From Bacillota bacterium (GTDB taxonomy: Bacteria > Bacillota > Clostridia > Christensenellales > UMGS416), in assembly GCA_023410875.1 (NCBI GenBank), contig JAEYPH010000013.1:48829-112828 (forward strand): DNA of 64,000 nt. The letters run 5' to 3'. The position numbers were made by a program, and so were the translations under genes. Below are positions 51,843 to 59,958 of the stretch, piece after piece. The notes under the pieces are model-generated. The model had not been told where the DNA came from. It did not search any database and saw nothing but the letters and a program-made list of their open reading frames with translations. Position 1 is the first letter of the stretch; each line of letters begins with the position of its first letter.

Positions 51843-53322
51843 ACCGGACGTCAAAAGCATAGGGTTCCGTGTGTGGATCTATATGATGCTCTTCTCGCTG
51901 GCTGTGCTGGCCATGCTGTGGCTCATGCAGGTCGTGTTTATCAACGGGTTCTACCAGAGTATGAAGACGCAAGGCATCAAGGCCGCCGCCGGAAAGATCG
52001 CCACGCTGTACACCCAGGTGCAGGGGCAGGCGCTGGAAGGCGGGCTGGACGCCATCGCCAACCAACGGGACCTGTTCGTCATCATCATGGACCGCGAGGG
52101 CAGGTCCGTACTGTATGCGAAGAACCCCGAGAACCGGGACTATCGCACGCCGCTGGAGCGGCTGGACCGGCCGCCGGGCGTGCCGGGGCCGCAGAATCTG
52201 CGCGGCAGCATCTTCGAGCAGTTCGCTGCAGTGGTGCGCACCGCTGGCAGCGGCGAGGTTATGCACAGCTTTGAGGACCGAAGGGGCAGCGCCATGCTGC
52301 TCTACGGCAACCTGATCGCCGACAGCGCGGGCAACCAGGCGCTGCTGGTCATCAGCTCTCCGCTGCAGCCGCTGGACGACACCGTGCGCATCCTGCGCGC
52401 GCAACTGGTCTATGTGTCGCTGGCGGTGCTGGCGCTGGCGCTGGTCGTGTCGCTCGTCATCGCGCTGCGGGTCAGCCGGCCTCTCACGCGCATCACCGGC
52501 AAGGCCGCGCTGCTGGCCCGTGGCCGCTATGACATGGCCTTCGACCACGGCGGCTATACCGAGGTGGACCAGCTGGCCGATACACTCAATTACGTCACGA
52601 CGGAGCTGGGGCAGGTGGAGAACCTGCGCCGGGAGCTCATCGCCAACGTGAGCCACGACCTGCGTACGCCGCTCACGATGATCAAGCTCTACGCCGAGAT
52701 GATCCGCGACCTCAACGGCGACAACCGCGCCAAGCGCGAGCAGAACGTGGCTGTGATCATCGAGGAGAGTGACCGGCTGACGGCGCTGGTGCAGAACCTG
52801 CTGTACCTCTCCCGCCTGCAGAGCGGCGCCCTGCCCTTCCACGCGGAGGCTTTCGACCTCGTGGAGCTCGTGGAGAGCATACTGACCCGCTATGACGCGC
52901 TGGTGCAGCAGCAGGGCTATCGCTTCCTCTTCGGACACTCGGAGCAGCTGTGGGTGCGCGCCGACCGCGCCCGCATCGAGCAGGTGCTCTACAACCTGAT
53001 CAACAACGCCGTGAACCACGCCGGAGCGGACAAGCAAGTCGCGCTCAAGGCCGCGGGATACCGCGACAGCGCGCTGCTCAGCGTGACCGACAACGGCGAG
53101 GGCATCGCCCAGGAGGACCTGGAGCGCATCTGGGACCGCTACTACAAGGTGGACAAGGAACACCGCTGCGATGTGGCCGGCACGGGCTTGGGTCTGTCCA
53201 TCGTAAAATCCATACTGGACCAACACCACGCCAAATACGGCGTGCGCAGCCAGAAGGGCGCGGGGGCCACGTTCTGGTTTGAGCTTCAGCGGGACGCAGG
53301 CGACGACACAGCACAGGACTGA
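51832..53322 (+). CDS. Sensor histidine kinase
   Basis: 496 residues from TTG 51832. Two membrane helices (about 13-38 and 191-213) enclose a 150-residue extracellular sensor domain. HAMP follows, then the phospho-acceptor His275 in NVSHDLRTPL, an N-box with YNLINNAVNHAG, and G-boxes DNGEGIAQED and GTGLGLSIVKS. The partner of the upstream regulator. The frame extends further upstream within the regulator gene, but only the TTG keeps the usual short N-terminus. Confidence 0.92.
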   Translation: MKLKPDVKSIGFRVWIYMMLFSLAVLAMLWLMQVVFINGFYQSMKTQGIKAAAGKIATLYTQVQGQALEGGLDAIANQRDLFVIIMDREGRSVLYAKNPENRDYRTPLERLDRPPGVPGPQNLRGSIFEQFAAVVRTAGSGEVMHSFEDRRGSAMLLYGNLIADSAGNQALLVISSPLQPLDDTVRILRAQLVYVSLAVLALALVVSLVIALRVSRPLTRITGKAALLARGRYDMAFDHGGYTEVDQLADTLNYVTTELGQVENLRRELIANVSHDLRTPLTMIKLYAEMIRDLNGDNRAKREQNVAVIIEESDRLTALVQNLLYLSRLQSGALPFHAEAFDLVELVESILTRYDALVQQQGYRFLFGHSEQLWVRADRARIEQVLYNLINNAVNHAGADKQVALKAAGYRDSALLSVTDNGEGIAQEDLERIWDRYYKVDKEHRCDVAGTGLGLSIVKSILDQHHAKYGVRSQKGAGATFWFELQRDAGDDTAQD

Positions 53323-53345
53323 TTTAACGTTACGGGAGGGTTCCG

Positions 53346-54122
53346 ATGGATTACGGTATTGCGGGTAAAGCAGCTTTGGTCAACGGTGGGTCCTCGGGCA
53401 TCGGCCTGGGCATCGCCCGCGCTTTGGCGGCGGAGGGCGTCCATGTGGCGCTGTGCGCCCGGGATCAGGGCAAGCTGCAATTGGCGGCCGAAGGCATCGC
53501 CGTGGACTTCGGTGTGCGCACGGCGATCATCGCCGCCGACGTATCAGCGCCCGAAGCGGCGGAGGATGCCGTGGCGCGGGCGGTGTCGGCGCTGGGCTCT
53601 CTGGATATCCTTGTGAACAACTCCGGCGGCCCAGCCGCCGGCATCTTCGAGGAGCTCTCCGATGTGCAATGGGAGGAGGCTGCCCAACTGCTGCTGATGA
53701 GCGCGGTGCGCTTCTCCCGGGCGGCGCTGCCCCACATGAAAGCCCAGGGCTGGGGGCGCATCCTCAACCTGTGCTCCACGTCGGTGCGGGAGCCCATCGC
53801 CGGCCTCATGCTCTCCAACGCGCTGCGCGCGGCGGTCATCGGCCTTTCCAAGACGCTTTCGCAGGAGGCCGGCCCCTATGGCATCACCGTGAACAGCATC
53901 CTACCGGGCCGCATCCACACCGGCCGGCTGGAGGCCTTGGCCGACCGCCAGGGCCGCCCTCGGGAGCAGGTGTTTGCCGAATGGGTCGCGGAGATCCCGC
54001 TGCGCCGTCTGGGCAAGCCTGCGGACGTGGGCGCTCTTGCGGCCTTTCTGGCCTCGGAGCCGGCGGGGTTTCTGACCGGGCTATCGATCCCTGTCGATGG
54101 TGGAATGCTAAGGTCTGTATAA
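53346..54122 (+). CDS. Short-chain dehydrogenase/reductase family, catalytic residues replaced
   Basis: 258 residues. Cofactor motif NGGSSGIGLGIA (13-24) and VNNSGG are present. At the position of the usual Tyr-x3-Lys the sequence reads LSNALR (Ser157 to Arg161), so the classical catalytic pair is missing. A subfamily of FabG-like proteins shares this LSNALR pattern, and its reaction is unclear. A GGGAGGGTTCC site is upstream. Confidence 0.85.
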   Translation: MDYGIAGKAALVNGGSSGIGLGIARALAAEGVHVALCARDQGKLQLAAEGIAVDFGVRTAIIAADVSAPEAAEDAVARAVSALGSLDILVNNSGGPAAGIFEELSDVQWEEAAQLLLMSAVRFSRAALPHMKAQGWGRILNLCSTSVREPIAGLMLSNALRAAVIGLSKTLSQEAGPYGITVNSILPGRIHTGRLEALADRQGRPREQVFAEWVAEIPLRRLGKPADVGALAAFLASEPAGFLTGLSIPVDGGMLRSV

Positions 54123-54194
54123 CCATTCGGATATCGCACAATGGAGCGCTAAGGCATAGGATGTAGGGAAAATACTCGCAAAGGTGTGATCCTT

Positions 54195-54533
54195 ATGCCT
54201 CCTACTCCGTTTTTTGGCGTCGTCAACTACACCATCGTAGCCGGCGACACGCTCTATAGCATTGCCCGGCGCTACAACACGACTGTCCGCCTCATCATGC
54301 TTTTCAACCCCGGTGTGCAGCCCAACTCCCTGCGGGTGGGGCAGGTCATTCTGATCCCGCTTTCGCCGCCGGAATCCATGATCTACACCGTGCGCGCCGG
54401 CGACACGCTCTATTCCATCGCCCGCCGCCATGGCACCACGGTGGACCTGCTGGCCCGGTTCAACTATATCGCGCCGCCCTACACGATCTATCCGGGGTGG
54501 CAGCTGGTCGTGCCTGCTTCGCTTCGCGGCTAA
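54195..54533 (+). CDS. Two-LysM-domain protein
   Basis: 112 residues consisting almost wholly of two LysM domains (NYTIVAGDTLYSIARRYNTT and IYTVRAGDTLYSIARRHGTT, about 45 residues each). It lacks a signal peptide, as do some spore-associated LysM proteins, so it may act in the spore coat or cortex, or be released by another route. ATG 54195 is preferred because AAAGG lies 10 bases before it; the GTG 9 bases earlier abuts that site. Confidence 0.85.
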   Translation: MPPTPFFGVVNYTIVAGDTLYSIARRYNTTVRLIMLFNPGVQPNSLRVGQVILIPLSPPESMIYTVRAGDTLYSIARRHGTTVDLLARFNYIAPPYTIYPGWQLVVPASLRG

Positions 54534-54548
54534 AGCCGCTCGCTGCGC

Positions 54549-54762
54549 TTTCGCCTTCGACGCTGTTGCGCCTAGGCGATTCAGAAGACTTGCATGTTGT
54601 CTGGTTTCCCGCCTGCCGATAACCGTCGGCAGGCGGGCTTTTGTTGCTTTGGCCCATTCTTCAGGAAAGGAAAACGGGACCGCAGTGGCGGGGCTTTTGT
54701 GTGCGGTTCTTTCCGGATTTCATTATCCTCGGCGGAGTAAATCCGCCATTGGCAACGGGTAT
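54549..54762 (+). repeat. Dispersed multi-hairpin repeat, copy E (full)
   Basis: H1 at 54549-54593, H2 at 54608-54637 (CTGCCG/CGGCAG around ATAACCGT, then CTTTTGTT), an H3 region like that of copy D and H4 at 54726-54760 (GGCGGA/TCCGCC). It starts 15 bases after the LysM stop codon. With the 66-bp repeat it fills the 440-base gap; no gene is seen there. Confidence 0.75.
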
Positions 54763-54820
54763 TTTTCATTCTCACATGGCTGGGGGAGGGATTCATGCAT
54801 TGGCTTAATTCATATATAAT

Positions 54821-54886
54821 TTGGGGCCGAAGGTTTCCAAAGGGCGATCGGAAAGCCCTTTGGTCGCACCTGCAGGTGCGAAATCC
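54821..54886 (+). repeat. 66-bp structured repeat, copy 2
   Basis: Same as 51043-51108, but with TCGCACC/AGGTGCGA in the second hairpin. It lies upstream of the J-domain-like gene. Confidence 0.7.
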
Positions 54887-54973
54887 AGATTATTGTTCCT
54901 CGCAGCATGGATGTGGTAAGCTTTAATTGACTATAGAGAAGGCCGCTATGCTAAGTATGGGCGAGTGATTTAC

Positions 54974-55423
54974 ATGAATCAGAAAGAACATCTCAATGAC
55001 GTCAAGCGCAAACTCCGGGAGTTGAAAGCCCTGGAGATCAAGCTGCGGTTCGATGGCAAAAGGCCAGAGGGCTCCGCTTTGGTTTGGGATGACTTTTTCG
55101 ATTTGCGGGAAGCAGGCAAGGGCAAGGCAAAATATGCATTGGCCATGCTGGCTGCCATGGACCATGAGGGGTTCACGGATGCCGTTAACCAATATTGGGT
55201 GTTTGTTTATAATCAGTATTATAAAGAGAATGGCATTCAGGATGCCGAGGTGTTTGACGTGGCAGAGCTTGACAAGCTGGATTTGCCCTTTGATGCCGAT
55301 GAGAGCGAGATCAAGAGGAGGTTTCGCCAACTGGCGAAAATCCATCACCCCGACGCCGGCGGGGACGCCGAAAAGTTCATTGAGTTGATGGAGTTGTATC
55401 GGAAACTGATCAACAAAGCATAA
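54974..55423 (+). CDS. J-domain-like protein (C-terminal DnaJ domain)
   Basis: 149 residues. The C-terminal 50 residues form a J-domain: LPFDADESEIKRRFRQLAKI then HHPDAGGDAEKF with the HPD tripeptide that stimulates Hsp70. The N-terminal 95 residues are helical and unrecognised. It has no zinc finger, so it is a specialised co-chaperone-like protein. The start is uncertain: GTG 9 bases earlier is possible and the ribosome site is weak for both. Confidence 0.78.
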   Translation: MNQKEHLNDVKRKLRELKALEIKLRFDGKRPEGSALVWDDFFDLREAGKGKAKYALAMLAAMDHEGFTDAVNQYWVFVYNQYYKENGIQDAEVFDVAELDKLDLPFDADESEIKRRFRQLAKIHHPDAGGDAEKFIELMELYRKLINKA

Positions 55424-55443
55424 CGCATAGACCTTTTCATCGC

Positions 55444-56082
55444 TCAGCCGCACGAAACCGCCGCAGCTGTTTTCTGTAAAAGTTGTATTTCCTCTTCTGT
55501 GAACTTCATGGAGATGGCGTCTGTTTCGATTGTGGAAGGAAGGCCAAGTGGATCAATATTGAAAATCGTCTGAGCCAAAACACATGCGTTCAGATAAGCG
55601 CCTCTTGCGTTTTGGTGCTCGCCGTCGTCGGCGTATAAATCCATTATGCCCCGAAGGCTGTGCCATGCGGGTCCGCATTTGGCTATCCGGCTTCTTGGGC
55701 ATAAAGCGTTGAGCGCCGCAAAAGCATTGTCGATTTTTATCTGACCGTCAGGATTGTTTTTCTCCGACCAAGTGTTCATTAAGACGGCAGTCGTGTTGGC
55801 ATCTGAGATCGCTTTGAACAATTCCTGGCCCTGTTGAAAGAAATAATCGCTTCCATCAAAAGGATGTGACCTCTGCTGGATGACGACATAGTCATATCCG
55901 CCGTAACGGATGTTCGGCAACGCGCAACCCGATGAAAGATGCCAGCTCCAATCACAGCCCGGATATGTAAGCATGGTGGCGTGGGCGTCCCTTCCGCCCT
56001 GTTTGCATACAGCGGTAAATACCCATGGTAGATTCTCAACATAGGTGTGGCTGTTGCCGATAAACAGTACATGGGTACTCAT
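55444..56082 (-). CDS. SGNH/GDSL hydrolase-like protein (DUF4886-like)
   Basis: 212 residues. Block I is FIGNSHTYVENLPW with the nucleophile Ser11. Block III could be VVIQQRSH, and the C-terminal LYADDGEHQNARGAYL supplies the Asp/His pair. Such proteins hydrolyse esters of carbohydrates or lipids. No signal peptide. Converges with the J-domain gene. Confidence 0.75.
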   Translation of the reverse strand: MSTHVLFIGNSHTYVENLPWVFTAVCKQGGRDAHATMLTYPGCDWSWHLSSGCALPNIRYGGYDYVVIQQRSHPFDGSDYFFQQGQELFKAISDANTTAVLMNTWSEKNNPDGQIKIDNAFAALNALCPRSRIAKCGPAWHSLRGIMDLYADDGEHQNARGAYLNACVLAQTIFNIDPLGLPSTIETDAISMKFTEEEIQLLQKTAAAVSCG

Positions 56083-56126
56083 CTATTGACTCCCTTCAGA
56101 ATCCAGCAACCCTTACGCAGGCGACT

Positions 56127-56246
56127 CTATTTGATCCACTGATAAATTATCCCCAGGAGGGCGTCCTCCCGGCTTTCCACCAGGCCCAGACGGACCATTC
56201 TGGAGGCGATGGAGCCGCTGCTTCTGCCCAGTCTCTTGGCATTTTA
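56127..56246 (-). pseudogene. C-terminal remnant of a protein with an LGRSSGSI-type helix
   Basis: The minus-strand frame reads KRLGRSSGSIASRMVRLGL followed by VESREDALL and YQWIK before a stop, and is closed by a stop 39 codons upstream. The pattern (LGR-S-x-G-x-I-x-SR-x-x-x-LGL) is found at the ends of several DNA-binding or helicase proteins in Bacillota. No start codon or ribosome site remains. Confidence 0.35.
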
Positions 56247-56299
56247 GCAGTGATATTTGCATTTGCCAATGGGTTTGCGGAACAACCCTTCGCCAGGCT

Positions 56300-56336
56300 G
56301 TTGCCTGCCACCTCCCTTGCCAAGGGAGGCAGTGCG
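56300..56336. repeat. Inverted repeat CTGCCACCTCCCTT/AAGGGAGGCAG
   Basis: CTGCCACCTCCCTTG pairs with CAAGGGAGGCAG. It is a short palindromic intergenic sequence similar in style to the 91-bp palindrome at 30033. The rest of the 437-base gap contains only the remnant at 56127. Confidence 0.45.
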
Positions 56337-56519
56337 AATGATGTGTATCCTGTTCGCCTATACGACCGGAGGAGGGCTTTTTTGCTTTTTTGTAGGAGAG
56401 GCTGGGGGAGAGGGCCTGCCTCCAGAAGAAATGCACATATTGTCACAAATTCAAACGGATTGATTGTTTTAGGAGAAAGACATATAATGCCTATAATGCG
56501 AACAGTATGAGGGGTTATC

Positions 56520-57191
56520 ATGAGTTCCGCTTTAAAGATGAAGCATAAGAATGAAATAGTACTTCCGGAGATTTTCCAGAAAGATGACGTTCGGTCATCT
56601 GATAACTTGATCGAATACTTTATAGATAGATATTCAAGCCCAGGCGATGTTGTTTTTGATCCTTTTGCGGGGTTTGGCACGACAATCGTAATTGCAGAAA
56701 AGTTGGGTCGGGTGGGTTTTGGGATAGAATACTTGCCCGAAAGAGTCGAATATATCCATTCAATAATACACAATAAAGAGAATGTCTTTTGTGGCAGCTC
56801 ATTGGAATTGGAGAGATATAATTTGCCTGAGATTGATTTGTCTTTTACTTCTCCACCATACATGAGCAAGAATGATCATAATGAATATCCGTTTGCAGCA
56901 TATCAAATAACCGGTGACGGTTATGAGCAGTATCTACGCGATATAAAGGCCATCTATGCTAAACTGAAATCATTTTTGAAATCCAATGCCTATGCGATTA
57001 TCGAGGTCAGCAATATAATCCGTTATGGAACAGTGACAACGCTTGCCTGGGACATTGCAAGAAGCGTAAGTGAAGTTTTAGAGTTTAAGAAAGAAATTGT
57101 TGTTGAGTGGGAAGGGAATTCGAATGAAGGTAACTATGGATTTGGGTATGATCATTGTTATTGCCTGGTCTTTAAGAATACAGCGACATGA
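56520..57191 (+). CDS. Orphan DNA N4/N6-methyltransferase
   Basis: 223 residues. SAM motif I FDPFAGFGTT (46-55) precedes the catalytic motif IV TSPPY (110-114), so it is an alpha/gamma-order DNA amino-methyltransferase of minimal size, probably N4-cytosine or N6-adenine specific. No recognition domain of any length or restriction gene is adjacent. It is AT-rich with ATA codons and so was probably acquired. The short AT-rich gap ahead includes TATAATG, which may be its promoter. Confidence 0.85.
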   Translation: MSSALKMKHKNEIVLPEIFQKDDVRSSDNLIEYFIDRYSSPGDVVFDPFAGFGTTIVIAEKLGRVGFGIEYLPERVEYIHSIIHNKENVFCGSSLELERYNLPEIDLSFTSPPYMSKNDHNEYPFAAYQITGDGYEQYLRDIKAIYAKLKSFLKSNAYAIIEVSNIIRYGTVTTLAWDIARSVSEVLEFKKEIVVEWEGNSNEGNYGFGYDHCYCLVFKNTAT

Positions 57192-57257
57192 ACATTATGA
57201 GCATAACCGGTAGTATTCGAATAATCAACCTGCATATTATGTGGTCACTAACCAAAA

Positions 57258-57291
57258 GGCAAGCCCGCTGATTGCTCAGCAGGCTTGCTTC
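57258..57291. terminator. Bidirectional terminator
   Basis: GCAAGCCCGCTGA/TCAGCAGGCTTGC around TTGC with A and T runs on either side, between convergent genes. Confidence 0.75.
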
Positions 57292-57315
57292 GTTATAAGT
57301 TCTCCGCCAACCGTG

Positions 57316-59088
57316 TTATGCCGGCGGCGCCGACCTCACCTCGTGCTGCGGCGCGGCTTCCTGCGTCCCGCCCTGCTCAATACGATAGAAGCTGAACTGC
57401 CCGGGGAAGACCAGCAACTCGAACACAGCGACATCGCCGCGGGTATACAGAGGCTGTATCGCGGGACGGGTGCTGCCCAGCGGGTGCAGTGCCACGGCAT
57501 TGCGCGCCAGCAGGTGCACGCGGTGGGGCTGTGCGCCGTCGGCCACGAAGGGGTAGAGGGCGAACACATCGTTGTCGTAGGGGAAAAGCCCGATCTGCGC
57601 CGGGGCGTCCAGCACAAGGTCGCCGTAGAAGGCCTGGCGGATGCGCGTGAGCACCGGTTGGGGCAAGCGCTTGAGCTCGGCGAAGTTGTCCGGCACGACC
57701 AGCGTGGTCATGGAGCCTTGGCCGTAGGTGTCTCGCATCAGCAGGCCGAAGTTCTCGTCGCCGGCAATGGCCTTGACCAGGCACCACGTCGTGTTGTTGC
57801 GGTATTCCAGCACCGGCAGCGTCACCGGTTGAATGCCGTGCTCAATCGTCATCATCCACCCGCCCTCGGGCTCGACCATGTAATCGGCAGCCGTGACCCG
57901 GCGGCCCCTGTCCCGCATGCTGGTCATGCGCGCAAGGCCTTTGTCCAGCGTGGCCCGCACAAAGCCGGAACTGACGACGGCCCGGCCGCCGGCGGCCACA
58001 TAAGCCTCCAGCTTATCCACGATGCCCGGGTCACAGGCGGCGCTGGCCGTCAGGAACACCGCCGGCACGTGTTCGGGGAAGAACGGCACCGGCTCGAAGG
58101 GGATGCCCAGCATGCCCAGATAGTCCTCCAGATGGTCCTCACCATGGGAATCGGTCGGGTGATAGATCGGAATGCCCACCGGTTGGCCGGCCTCGTCCAT
58201 CAGTTCATCCAGCTTGTGCAGCTGGAAGCCCAGCGGTGGCACGAACACCGTGTCAAAAAGGCTATGCCAGCAGAACAGCATGACCTCCCGGGGGCGGCTG
58301 AACACGGTCAGATAGGCCTGCTCCAGATAGGTGTCCAGGGGGTAGCAGCCGTAGGGGTCCAGCCAGCCGCCGCCGTTGCGGCCGGGGGCCAAGTTCTCCA
58401 TCCACCGCATCAATGAGAAGGACAGATAGCGCGGCAGGTGCTGGTGGGTGTGCACCGGGTGGCGGGTCTCGGTGCCGGTGTAGATCATGTCGAACTGGTC
58501 CTTCTGCACGCCGGGGTTGTAGCCGGCCTCCTGGAAGCTCTCGACCCAGTTGGGGTATTTGATCGTGACGCGGCAGTTGGGGTTCACGGCCTTGGCGGGC
58601 TTGAGCACCAGATTTTCGCTGACCTCGGCCATCAGGTCCAGGCGGAATTGCTCCCAACTGCGCTCGCCGCGCTGGGCGCGGCAGCTGTCGCATGTGCAGT
58701 TGGTGAAATAGAAATCATCGATGATGAACTCGTCGAACACCGCTGCCGTGTGCTCCACGATTTCCTTCATCCGTGCGCGCATGGCCGGGTCGGTGTAGCA
58801 GAAGGTGTTGAAGATGCGCTGCTTGGGCTGGGCGGGGTCCTGGTCGGCGATGGTCGTCGTGATGCCGCCGGCGGTCTCGATGCCGTGGCGGGCGAAAACG
58901 GCGCGCACCATGGCCAAATGCTCGCGGCTCACCAGCACGTTGTCGCGGTAGCTCTCCACATACACCTTGTCCGGCTGCACATGGCGCTGGAAGAAGGCGA
59001 TCTGCTGCTCCAGCGAGGCTTCTGTGGCCTTGGCCAGCGAGTCTGCCACGCAGTAGATGACCAGCTTGAAATTGCGGTAATTGCCCAT
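57316..59088 (-). CDS. Putative glycoside-hydrolase-like enzyme, TIM barrel plus GATase-like domain
   Basis: 590 residues, no signal peptide. The N-terminal half looks like a barrel with FDEFIIDDFYFTNCTCDSCR (paired Asp and a CxCxxC that could bind metal) and VTIKYPNWVESFQEAGYN. The second half (about 320-420, YVAAGGRAVVSSGFVRATL) resembles the glutamine-amidotransferase-like domain found after such barrels. Activity and substrate are unknown. A GGAGGAATTCGCC site precedes the ATG. Confidence 0.62.
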   Translation of the reverse strand: MGNYRNFKLVIYCVADSLAKATEASLEQQIAFFQRHVQPDKVYVESYRDNVLVSREHLAMVRAVFARHGIETAGGITTTIADQDPAQPKQRIFNTFCYTDPAMRARMKEIVEHTAAVFDEFIIDDFYFTNCTCDSCRAQRGERSWEQFRLDLMAEVSENLVLKPAKAVNPNCRVTIKYPNWVESFQEAGYNPGVQKDQFDMIYTGTETRHPVHTHQHLPRYLSFSLMRWMENLAPGRNGGGWLDPYGCYPLDTYLEQAYLTVFSRPREVMLFCWHSLFDTVFVPPLGFQLHKLDELMDEAGQPVGIPIYHPTDSHGEDHLEDYLGMLGIPFEPVPFFPEHVPAVFLTASAACDPGIVDKLEAYVAAGGRAVVSSGFVRATLDKGLARMTSMRDRGRRVTAADYMVEPEGGWMMTIEHGIQPVTLPVLEYRNNTTWCLVKAIAGDENFGLLMRDTYGQGSMTTLVVPDNFAELKRLPQPVLTRIRQAFYGDLVLDAPAQIGLFPYDNDVFALYPFVADGAQPHRVHLLARNAVALHPLGSTRPAIQPLYTRGDVAVFELLVFPGQFSFYRIEQGGTQEAAPQHEVRSAPPA

Positions 59089-59214
59089 GGCGAATTCCTC
59101 CTGTGCGAGTCTGGGAACAGTATACCGTACATGGAAACGTTGTTATATCGGTTTGGCCGGTTATCTAGACAATCGGCTTGCCCAAGAACTCCTTATGTGA
59201 AGAATAGCAGGAAG

Positions 59215-59420
59215 CCGACCGACGGTTCATCCGGCGGGAGGAAATAGAAAACGAGCAGTGGATGGATACAAAAACCGCCCATAGGCGAAAAACGTTCTTA
59301 GGAAAAAGATTATGAGATTTAAAGTAAAGATATCGACCGGTGACATGCGCGGCGGGCGATAAGCAGCAGCTATGACAAGTCGTCTGAATCGCCAAGGCGC
59401 AACAGCGCCGCAGGCGAAGG
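59215..59420 (-). repeat. Dispersed multi-hairpin repeat, copy F (full)
   Basis: On the minus strand H1 at 59373-59420 (GGCGC/GCGCC), H2 at 59331-59361 (TATCGCCCG/CGGTCGATA type), H3 at 59271-59291 and H4 at 59215-59242. Its closest relative is copy G, equal in length (206 bp), with the same H2. It ends 4 bases from the next gene's stop. Nothing else is visible in this 335-base gap. Confidence 0.75.
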
Positions 59421-59423
59421 GCG

Positions 59424-59870
59424 TTAGCCCTCCAGAGCGCCGCCGTGGAAGGCACACTCATACACCGGCACGCCGTCGCGCTCGATGACTTCGTAGCCAT
59501 AGAACCAATCGATATCACCTTTGGTGCTGCAGCGGTAGTGCAATGCGCCCTGCGCAAATTCTGCGGGACCCCGCCACGGCGCTTCCGGCGTGCCCAGCAG
59601 CAGCGCAGCCTTCAGAAAGTCGCCGTCAAAACCATCCGCCAGCACACGGCCCAGGTAGTTCATGGTCCACACCGGCCGGCCGGCGACATAAAGGGCCTCC
59701 TCGCCGGCAAAGCGCGCGCTGCCCAAATAGGTGTCCAGATAGCTCAGACCACCCTCGGCATAGGCCAGGTCGTGGGATTGGGGGCGGGAGGGCTGGGTTT
59801 GAGGCCCCTTGCCGGCGTAGGTGGCTCGCTTGGCGCGCAGCAAAAAGTCGATGTGGTCGTGGGTCAGCAT
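59424..59870 (-). CDS. DUF5680 family protein
   Basis: 148 residues from the ATG behind GAAAGGGG. The family pattern is FLLRAKRATYAGKGPQTQPS, SRPQSHDLAYAEG, SYLDTYLGSARFAGEEAL and WTMNYLGRVL. No function is known for DUF5680. The longer upstream frame overlaps the divergent membrane-protein gene and has no site. Confidence 0.83.
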   Translation of the reverse strand: MLTHDHIDFLLRAKRATYAGKGPQTQPSRPQSHDLAYAEGGLSYLDTYLGSARFAGEEALYVAGRPVWTMNYLGRVLADGFDGDFLKAALLLGTPEAPWRGPAEFAQGALHYRCSTKGDIDWFYGYEVIERDGVPVYECAFHGGALEG

Positions 59871-59958
59871 GGCGAAATCCCCTTTCTCAGGCGTTGCTTG
59901 TTCTTTGGTCTGTCCGTCCGTATAATGATTGCGTTCTATCAACAATCCGGGAGGCGCT

